DNA from: Clostridia bacterium
Lineage (GTDB): Bacteria; Bacillota; Clostridia; Christensenellales; Aristaeellaceae
Direction of reading: 5' to 3'
DNA: 9,208 nucleotides
Assembly: GCA_017458865.1 (NCBI GenBank)
Contig: JAFSZW010000194.1
Span: forward strand, 1 to 9,208
This document shows, piece by piece, positions 5,073-9,208 of the stretch. Both the position numbers and the translations under genes were made by a program. Within the stretch, counting starts at the first letter, position 1; each line of letters starts with the position of its first letter. The notes below the pieces were generated by a model. The model saw only the letters and a program-made list of their open reading frames with translations. It did no database searches and was not told where the DNA came from.

Positions 5073-5372
5073 CTATCTCCTATACTCCTCGCGCAACCAG
5101 GCTGTCATCACCCTGACCCGCTTCTCAATCGAGCATGCGAGCGCGCATGCCGTGTCATAATCATTGCAGCACTCGCTGCAGTCCGGTACCCGGAATCTGC
5201 TGTCAGCCGTCGCCCGCCATGTGAGCATGGCAGCCAGATCGGTGTCACTCATCGTCCGGATATAGTCGCTGTTGGTCCGGATGTTTTCATCGTTGGTTGC
5301 GATACATTTTCTCGCAACCCGCCGGTTCTTCTCAGGCCGCCTGCAGATGCGGCGTCTGTCATTCACCTTCAT
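5073..5372 (-). CDS. First early-operon protein, small Cys-rich phage protein
   Basis: A 99-aa protein and the first gene after the leftward promoter. ATG 5372 has AGGAGG 6 nt upstream. The N-terminal 25 residues are very basic (KVNDRRRICRRPEKNRRVAR). Next comes NSDYIRTMSDTDLAAML, an (I/R)xMSDxxLA motif shared by many small Firmicutes phage proteins. Then follow CSECCNDYDTACALAC and a final helix around AWLREEYRR. In that protein group the cysteines are thought to bind zinc and the W-L helix packs against them; here the pattern is C-x2-CC-x7-C-x3-C. Being first under repressor control, it would be made as soon as the switch flips. Function is unknown; the basic N-terminus hints at nucleic-acid contact. 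Confidence 0.75.
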   Translation of the reverse strand: MKVNDRRRICRRPEKNRRVARKCIATNDENIRTNSDYIRTMSDTDLAAMLTWRATADSRFRVPDCSECCNDYDTACALACSIEKRVRVMTAWLREEYRR

Positions 5373-5403
5373 GCCTTTCCTCCTACTACCTCGGTGTTAA
5401 TTG

Positions 5404-5510
5404 CGTCAGTTCGATGATTTTGACGTCAAAAGCGACGTCGTGCGTCAATTATAGTCGGTAACGCGTCATCCGTCAATACCCAAAATTCAGGATATTGACG
5501 CTTTGCGTCA
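5404..5510. promoter_or_regulatory. Operator cluster of TGACG half-sites over the divergent switch
   Basis: Within 107 bp the pentamer TGACG or its complement CGTCA occurs eight times: CGTCA at 5404, 5424, 5443, 5464, 5471 and 5506, and TGACG at 5421 and 5496. Some are arranged as palindromes: TTTTGACGTCAAAA (5418-5431), the related CGACGTCG (5433-5440), and TGACGC-TTT-GCGTCA (5496-5510). The -35 boxes of both promoters (TTGACG) are themselves half-sites, and 5506-5510 lies in the spacer of the rightward promoter. This is the expected binding region of the 5557-6120 repressor, which would block early transcription and probably control its own synthesis. Repetition and positions are directly visible; the identity of the binding protein is inferred. 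Confidence 0.72.
5448..5476 (-). promoter_or_regulatory. Leftward early promoter (sigma-A type)
   Basis: On the minus strand, TTGACG (5476-5471) and TATAAT (5453-5448) are separated by exactly 17 bp, one base short of the full consensus. The predicted transcript starts near 5441, with a leader of about 70 nt before the first early gene. The leader is full of TGACG half-sites, so a bound repressor would cover both the -35 box and the start region. Confidence 0.87.
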
Positions 5511-5523
5511 TATTTGTTATAAT
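5495..5523 (+). promoter_or_regulatory. Rightward repressor promoter (sigma-A type, extended -10)
   Basis: TTGACG (5495-5500) and TATAAT (5518-5523) with a 17-bp spacer; the -10 box is preceded by TGT, giving an extended -10. Transcription should begin near 5530, about 27 nt before the repressor ATG. The -35 box and the spacer carry an inverted pair of TGACGC/GCGTCA half-sites, indicating autoregulation. The -35 boxes of the two divergent promoters are 18 bp apart. Confidence 0.9.
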
Positions 5524-5556
5524 CACTGCGGAATCAACCACTTAGGAGGAAACAAG

Positions 5557-6120
5557 ATGGTCGAAAGATTTTTGCAGTTAAGAAAAGCCCTCGGGCTAAG
5601 CCAAGAGGAATTCAGTTCAAAAATTGGGATGTCCCGCTCCGGATATTCTGACGTCGAAAACCGTCGCAACCCTGTTCAGGAACGGCACATCCGCCTCATT
5701 CTCTCCGCTTTCCCCAGAGTATCGGAGTCATGGCTTCGTACCAGTGAAGGTACAATGTTTAATGAGACGCCCCCTTCTATCGTCGATGTCGTCAATACCT
5801 TTGGGTTTCCTGACATTGTCCGGATCATGCTTGAGGCATTCGATGAGCTGGATGATGAGACTAAGGAATCGGTAACGACGTACACCCGCGATTTTCTGGC
5901 AAAGGTGTATGAAAATTATCATGGCACCGACGCGGATCCAGCTGCCGACGATGATCTCCAGCAGGAGAATGATCCTCATGGATCCATCATGGATCGGATA
6001 CCGACGACTGAGGAGGAGATCGATGCCGAGGTGGAGAGCTACCGCCGGCAGCTCCAAACTCAAGCGAAGATGGCACCATCTCAATCCGCTGGGTCCGACG
6101 ACATCGCAAAGATCTCCTGA
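5557..6120 (+). CDS. Cro/CI-type phage repressor (XRE family) without protease domain
   Basis: A 187-aa DNA-binding protein, very likely the lysogeny repressor. Residues about 2-65 are a canonical XRE helix-turn-helix (MVERFLQLRKALGLSQEEFS, SKIGMSRSGYSDVENRRNPV, then RHIRLILSAFPRVSESWL). The middle (VVNTFGFPDIVRIMLEAFDE) is helical and may dimerise. The C-terminal 60 residues are acidic and disordered-looking (DADPAADDDLQQENDPHG) and end in a helix with EEEIDAEVESYRRQ. No S24/LexA-type autoprotease Ser-Lys pair is visible, so RecA-driven self-cleavage is unlikely; release may need an antirepressor, a separate protease such as ImmA, or a peptide. ATG 5557 has AGGAGG 7 nt upstream. The gene is expressed from the 5495-5523 promoter, divergent from the early operon. 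Confidence 0.9.
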   Translation: MVERFLQLRKALGLSQEEFSSKIGMSRSGYSDVENRRNPVQERHIRLILSAFPRVSESWLRTSEGTMFNETPPSIVDVVNTFGFPDIVRIMLEAFDELDDETKESVTTYTRDFLAKVYENYHGTDADPAADDDLQQENDPHGSIMDRIPTTEEEIDAEVESYRRQLQTQAKMAPSQSAGSDDIAKIS

Positions 6121-6123
6121 CTT

Positions 6124-6146
6124 AAATTGCAACCGGACTGCAATTT
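6124..6146. other. Perfect 8-bp inverted repeat just after the repressor gene
   Basis: AAATTGCA / TGCAATTT with a 7-nt spacer begins 3 bp after the repressor stop. The stem is AT-rich and is not followed by a T-run on either strand, so it is a weak terminator candidate. It may instead protect the repressor mRNA end or bind a protein. Confidence 0.4.
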
Positions 6147-6149
6147 GCC

Positions 6150-6181
6150 AAAAATAAAAAAAAACCGGGCCGAAGCCCGGT
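6150..6181 (-). terminator. Intrinsic terminator facing leftward, toward the repressor gene end
   Basis: On the minus strand, ACCGGGC-TTCG-GCCCGGT (6181-6164) makes a 7-bp stem with the very stable cTTCGg loop, followed at once by eight Ts, an A and five more Ts. On the plus strand the hairpin is followed only by ATTAAATG, so rightward termination would be weak. No leftward gene precedes it nearby. It therefore probably stops leftward read-through from the lysis genes, or from host DNA when integrated, before it runs antisense into the repressor gene. Confidence 0.75.
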
Positions 6182-6209
6182 ATTAAATGAAAGGAGCCAC
6201 TGTTTTCCC

Positions 6210-6282
6210 ATGAGCAATATGGATGGGGGACGGCCGCGAGTGGCTATCGCGGCCGCATGCTTGAGGTAGTAGAATCAAGCAT
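6210..6282. other. Candidate attP region with two perfect inverted repeats
   Basis: Between the leftward terminator and the integrase lie two perfect inverted repeats: CGGCCGCGA / TCGCGGCCG with a 7-nt centre (6231-6255), and ATGCTTGA / TCAAGCAT with a 10-nt centre (6257-6282). Large serine integrases commonly act on an attP of about 50 bp, with imperfect dyad symmetry, next to their own gene (as in phiC31 and Bxb1). This gap is the only free space beside the integrase. A 19-codon ORF (ATG 6210, stop 6269) starts 13 nt after AAAGGAG but runs through both repeats and is probably not a gene. The core dinucleotide cannot be fixed from this sequence alone. Confidence 0.4.
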
Positions 6283-6324
6283 CTGTATTGTACATCGGAA
6301 TGACTGCAGTGTGCAAGCCAAATT

Positions 6325-7902
6325 ATGAAGAAAAATGAGATTCTGCTCCCCGCTGTGGTCTATGCCAGATACTCGTCTCACAATCAGACTGAGCAGAGCA
6401 TTGAGGGCCAACTGCATGACGCGTATGCATTTGCTGAACGCGAGGGATACAAGATTGTCAGGGAATACATCGACCGTGCCCAGAGCGGCACAACGGACTC
6501 CAGAACGGCATTTCAGCGGATGATCGCGGATGCACCCAAACATCAGTTTGAGTACATCATCGTCTGGAAACTTGATCGGTTTGCGCGGAACCGGTATGAC
6601 TCAGCCATCTACAAGGCGAAACTCAAAAAAGACAATGTCCGCGTGATCTCCGTCATGGAACGCATTGAGGACAATCCTGAGGGAATCATTCTTGAGGGTA
6701 TGCTTGAGTCTATGGCTGAGTACTACTCGGCGAACCTGTCGGTAAACATCAAGCGCGGCCTGAGGGAATCCCGTTCCAAGGGAAAACTCACCCACCGGGC
6801 AATTTACGGATACGTTCCTGACGGCAATGGCGGCGTCGTCATCGATGACAAGCAGGCTGCCGTTGTCAAAGAGGTGTTCCGCAGATATGCAGACGGTGAG
6901 TTCCTGAGCTACATCATCAAAGATCTCAATAATAAGGGACATCGCACCCCTTCCGGCAATCTGCTGTCAAAGGCGACGTTCTCCAAGCTGATCCGGAACC
7001 CGGCATACATCGGTGAGTATGCATATGATGGCGAGATTACCGGCCTGTATCCGCCGATCGTTGACCGTGAGATCTTCGAACGCGCCGGCCGGCGCTGTGA
7101 GACCAACAAAACCTGCACCCAGACAGAGCGCGTCAAGGTCAAGTACATCCTGCAGGGCAGGATCTTCTGCGGATACTGTGGGTATTCCATGTGCGGCGAG
7201 TACGGCAAAAACGCAAAGGGATTCGTCTACTACTACTATAAATGCCGCGGCAGGAAATCGCACGCCACCAACTGCCGTAAAGCAGTCGAAAATAAATTTG
7301 AGCTTGAGAACTACGTGATTGAGGAGACTCAGCGCTACATCCTTGCTCCCGGCCAGAAAGAAAAAGTGGCGGATGCAATCATTTCTGAGTTTGAGAAAGA
7401 GCAGGACTGTACAGAGATGCGTCAGATTGAGTCCCAGATTGCGAAAATTGACAGCCAGATTTCTACCCTGATAGAAACCCTGTCCGAGGCACCGAAGGCA
7501 ATCAGAGGCCAAATTTACGCAAAATTGGAGGCCTTCCAGAATCAGCGCGATGATCTGGATGCAAAGCTGACCGATCTCAAAATCACCTCGTCTGTCACCG
7601 TCACCCGCGAGGAGATCGTCTCCTGGCTTGATGACACCTGCAGGTTTGACGCCGATGATCCGGATTGCCATGCGCGCCTCGTGGATCTGCTGGTCAATGC
7701 CATCTATGTCTATGATGACAAGATCATGATCTTCTGGAATATAGGAGCCAGCAGCGGAAAACCCGTGCAAATAAAAAAAGAACTCCCCGAATCGGAGAGT
7801 TCGAATGATGGCGATGAAAGTGGAGCATGTGCTCCGACAGTCGAACAATTCATTTTCATAGATAATACAATCGGTGTTCAACTGCCGCGATTCAAAGCAT
7901 GA
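6325..7902 (+). CDS. int: Large serine recombinase (phage integrase)
   Basis: A 525-aa large serine integrase that joins attP and attB for lysogeny and, with a directionality factor, excises the prophage. Residues about 10-150 are the resolvase catalytic domain: YARYSSHNQTEQSIEGQ (nucleophile most likely S17, R15 beside it), then YIDRAQSGTTDSRTAFQRM and VWKLDRFARNRYDSA with the conserved LDRFARN. Residues about 165-260 are the recombinase domain (GYVPDGNGGVVIDD, TFSKLIRNPAYIGEY). C282, C285, C307 and C317 form the zinc ribbon (FCGYCGYSMC ... KCRGRKSHATNC). Residues about 355-420 are the coiled coil that governs directionality. The last 45 residues are a variable tail whose DNA also holds a leftward terminator. 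ATG 6325 lacks a good ribosome binding site. The gene converges on the holin, separated by 5 bp. Confidence 0.96.
   Translation: MKKNEILLPAVVYARYSSHNQTEQSIEGQLHDAYAFAEREGYKIVREYIDRAQSGTTDSRTAFQRMIADAPKHQFEYIIVWKLDRFARNRYDSAIYKAKLKKDNVRVISVMERIEDNPEGIILEGMLESMAEYYSANLSVNIKRGLRESRSKGKLTHRAIYGYVPDGNGGVVIDDKQAAVVKEVFRRYADGEFLSYIIKDLNNKGHRTPSGNLLSKATFSKLIRNPAYIGEYAYDGEITGLYPPIVDREIFERAGRRCETNKTCTQTERVKVKYILQGRIFCGYCGYSMCGEYGKNAKGFVYYYYKCRGRKSHATNCRKAVENKFELENYVIEETQRYILAPGQKEKVADAIISEFEKEQDCTEMRQIESQIAKIDSQISTLIETLSEAPKAIRGQIYAKLEAFQNQRDDLDAKLTDLKITSSVTVTREEIVSWLDDTCRFDADDPDCHARLVDLLVNAIYVYDDKIMIFWNIGASSGKPVQIKKELPESESSNDGDESGACAPTVEQFIFIDNTIGVQLPRFKA
7772..7802 (-). terminator. Leftward terminator of the lysis transcript, inside the integrase 3' end
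   Basis: On the minus strand, GAACTCTCCG-ATT-CGGGGAGTTC (7802-7780) forms a 10-bp stem including one U-G wobble with a 3-nt loop, followed by seven Ts, an A and three Ts. It lies about 105 bp past the holin stop, within the coding sequence of the convergent integrase, and is the natural end point for the endolysin-holin mRNA. Confidence 0.78.
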
Positions 7903-7928
7903 GGAGGCTAAGCCTCCTCGTTTTTTTT
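7901..7928 (+). terminator. Rightward terminator of the integrase transcript, overlapping the holin stop
   Basis: GAGGAGG-CTAAG-CCTCCTC (7901-7919), then G and eight Ts. The hairpin begins inside the integrase stop codon, and its other strand encodes the last residues of the holin (EEA and stop), so one DNA segment serves both genes. In the leftward direction no T-run follows, so it ends rightward transcription only. Confidence 0.87.
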
Positions 7929-8342
7929 GCCCCTCATTACTTCCAGTAGCTGCTTGATCTGATCTGGTATTGGGACACCCATTAATGCCGCGTTTTCAAT
8001 AATACTTATGCCCTCGGATGCCACAAACCAGAAACATGTTGCCCCGCTGATCGCTGCGAAGTCGATCCCGGAGGATGTAGCTACAGCGTAGTCCAGCAAA
8101 TGTGCGAGTGCAACGACGATTAAGATGATAATTTTCTTTGCCAGGCCAAGGAATGCTGCCGAGCTGCTCAAACCGCCATACTCGGTATTCGGGGACTTTC
8201 CTGTGACGCCGACCATGATCCCAGTGATAAAGTCCATGGTCATAACAGCCAGGAGCACCCAGATGATTGGCGGCAGTCCGCAGAAAAAGCTGATGACAAT
8301 GCCAACTCCGGCAGAAACAGCCTGTAGAATTTTTTCTTTCAT
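7908..8342 (-). CDS. Phage holin (Firmicutes Phage_holin_4 / TcdE-like type)
   Basis: A 144-aa membrane protein that would form lesions in the cytoplasmic membrane at the end of the lytic cycle, letting the endolysin reach the cell wall. Hydrophobic helices lie at about 8-22 (AVSAGVGIVISFFCG), 24-46 (PIIWVLLAVMTMDFITGIMV, containing the family motif DFITGI), 62-84 (AAFLGLAKKIIILIVVALAH) and 95-112 (FAAISGATCFWFVASEG). The tail is basic then acidic (MRGKKNEEA). ATG 8342 is chosen because GGAGG lies 7 nt upstream; the frame is open further upstream but without a start. It follows the endolysin gene by about 100 bp in the same direction; its stop codon lies in the integrase terminator stem. Confidence 0.9.
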   Translation of the reverse strand: MKEKILQAVSAGVGIVISFFCGLPPIIWVLLAVMTMDFITGIMVGVTGKSPNTEYGGLSSSAAFLGLAKKIIILIVVALAHLLDYAVATSSGIDFAAISGATCFWFVASEGISIIENAALMGVPIPDQIKQLLEVMRGKKNEEA

Positions 8343-8356
8343 TTTCTTACCTCCGT

Positions 8357-8434
8357 TTATATAACCTCGACGGTTAAGGATGTTTGTGCTCCATATGTAT
8401 CGCCGTTGACCGTGTCGGTCGCATATGGCGACTT
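8357..8434 (-). other. Possible tiny ORF between endolysin and holin, start codon missing
   Basis: A strong AAGGAGG follows the endolysin stop, but no ATG, GTG or TTG lies at the right distance. In the frame 6 nt beyond it the sequence reads (K)SPYATDTVNGDTYGAQTS, then LTVEVI and a stop, and looks protein-like (alternating polar and beta-forming residues). The codon in the start position is AAG, one base away from ATG. It could be a small gene disabled by one substitution, one using a non-standard start, or the ribosome binding site may be unused. The 25-residue product matches no family I know. Confidence 0.3.
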
Positions 8435-8445
8435 TCTTGTCCTCC

Positions 8446-9208
8446 TTAATCGACGGCGATACGCCACCGGCCCTGCAGGCTGATGACCGCACCCGTGTCG
8501 CTGATCATGTACGGATCCACCAGCCACTCGTCTGGATCCTCTCCTGGATCCTCGCCCGGTTCCGTCTGGTGATCTTCGATCGCCTGCAGATACTTTGTCA
8601 TCATGTAGCCATGACGGGTGCCGGTGTCGATGTAGGACCAGCCGTCGTCGTAGCTGTGCTGCACCTCAACGACGGTCCAGACCGGCACCTTTGCTATAAC
8701 GGCATCGCCAGTGCTGGGACCTGCCCGGAGGTTTACCGGGTGGTCGTTGGTGATCGGGATCACCTGGGCTGTGTATACATCCCGGGCGGTTTCCGGATCC
8801 GGCTGCGCATCCTCAGGCGTGATCATGGACGATACACCGAGGAGCGTCCACTGGCTGTTGGTTAGATCTGTTTCAACGACCATACCCTCCGCGCTGGATG
8901 CGTGGATGACGGTACCGCATCCGGATACGATGCCGACGTGGTGCGGCTGGCCATCATGGCCGAGCGGTTGGCCCTTGAATGCCAGCATCCCGGGCTGCGC
9001 GCCGTCTATGCTCTCCTGCCGCCATGTCAGGTGCTGGTACTTGTGGCTGCTCGTGTAGCTTGCCCAAAGCGCCGGCACATGTGCGTCGGTATACCGCTTG
9101 TCGCCGCCCGGGCAGTCCCTGATGATTTTCTTAACGAAGTTAATACAGTCCAGCTGCCCTGTCCCGCTGCCGTACGGTGTGCCAAGCAGTGACCGGCCAT
9201 ACGCTATC
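8446..9208 (-). CDS. Endolysin, NlpC/P60 peptidase plus SH3 domain (5' end outside window)
   Basis: A cell-wall hydrolase whose first residues lie beyond the right edge; 253 residues are visible. It cuts peptide bonds in peptidoglycan from outside the membrane once the holin has opened it. The catalytic Cys is in LDCINFVKKI (visible residue 21), and the His is in HHVGIVSG (residue 89 or 90), both typical of NlpC/P60 phage lysins; the flanking ALWASYTSSHKYQHLTWRQE is also typical. Residues about 144-209 (VNLRAGPSTGDAVIAKVPVW, then GWSYIDTGTRHGYMMTKYL) are a bacterial SH3 wall-binding domain. A short acidic linker (EPGEDPGEDPDE) leads to a 25-residue tail. There is no signal peptide in the visible part. 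Downstream come a strong ribosome binding site, then the holin. Confidence 0.93.
   Translation of the reverse strand, partial: IAYGRSLLGTPYGSGTGQLDCINFVKKIIRDCPGGDKRYTDAHVPALWASYTSSHKYQHLTWRQESIDGAQPGMLAFKGQPLGHDGQPHHVGIVSGCGTVIHASSAEGMVVETDLTNSQWTLLGVSSMITPEDAQPDPETARDVYTAQVIPITNDHPVNLRAGPSTGDAVIAKVPVWTVVEVQHSYDDGWSYIDTGTRHGYMMTKYLQAIEDHQTEPGEDPGEDPDEWLVDPYMISDTGAVISLQGRWRIAVD

Noticed and set aside
6124..6146. Terminator for the repressor mRNA
   Set aside because: The stem is AT-rich and is followed by GCCAAAAATAAAA rather than Ts, so it does not meet the usual terminator pattern in the rightward direction.
6210..6269. 19-aa ORF (MSNMDGGRPRV...) before the integrase
   Set aside because: The AAAGGAG site is 13 nt away, and the ORF is dominated by the two inverted repeats, which explain its odd composition.
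6967..7881. 304-codon open frame on the minus strand opposite the integrase
   Set aside because: It lies entirely antisense to an unmistakable serine integrase, has no ribosome binding site, and crosses the leftward terminator; it is a by-product of the integrase codon use.
8343..8492. Longer holin starting upstream of 8342
   Set aside because: The frame is open upstream, but there is no start codon with a ribosome binding site there, and the added residues are basic and not membrane-like; ATG 8342 has GGAGG 7 nt before it.

Overview
This window looks like part of a temperate tailed phage (or prophage) of a Gram-positive, clostridia-like host, most plausibly a gut Firmicute. The grounds are: strong AGGAGG-type ribosome binding sites before most genes; a large serine integrase; a Cro/CI-type repressor without a protease domain; a DUF3102 / ORF6C / RusA early-gene set; a Firmicutes-type phage holin; and an NlpC/P60-SH3 endolysin. 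No host gene is recognisable. The host assignment is inference from gene families and signals.

Layout. From 5372 down to about 50 lies one tightly packed leftward (minus-strand) early operon. In transcription order it holds a small Cys-rich protein, a two-part small protein with an internal start, a 62-aa protein, a 25-codon ORF with a hairpin, RusA resolvase, a 222-bp gap with a tRNA-like fold, a DUF3102 coiled-coil protein, an ORF6C protein, a DnaD-like replication initiator carrying an iteron-like array, a Cys-rich 81-aa protein, an acidic 227-aa protein, a small HTH protein, a two-helix membrane protein, and a small protein that is a paralogue of the operon's second gene.

At 5404-5523 is a divergent genetic switch. 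Two near-consensus sigma-A promoters (both TTGACG-17 bp-TATAAT) stand back to back and are overlaid by at least eight TGACG/CGTCA half-sites. The rightward promoter drives the repressor (5557-6120). After the repressor come a leftward-facing terminator, a 140-bp stretch with two perfect inverted repeats (a candidate attP region), and the rightward serine integrase (6325-7902). The integrase converges with a leftward lysis pair: endolysin (running off the right edge) and holin. Their terminators are interleaved with the convergent gene ends.

How it fits together: the repressor probably silences the leftward early promoter through the TGACG operators. When repression is lifted, the early operon makes the replication initiator, which probably acts on the origin inside its own gene, and RusA, which resolves branched DNA. 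The integrase handles integration and excision. Holin and endolysin end the lytic cycle. Phage genes flank the integrase on both sides, so the window reads as an unintegrated (virion, circular or permuted) phage sequence rather than a prophage end.

There is no gene-free stretch longer than 300 bp. The larger gaps are 3855-4076 (tRNA-like element and a start-less reading frame), 5373-5556 (switch), 6121-6324 (terminator, inverted repeats) and 8343-8445 (a start-less reading frame).
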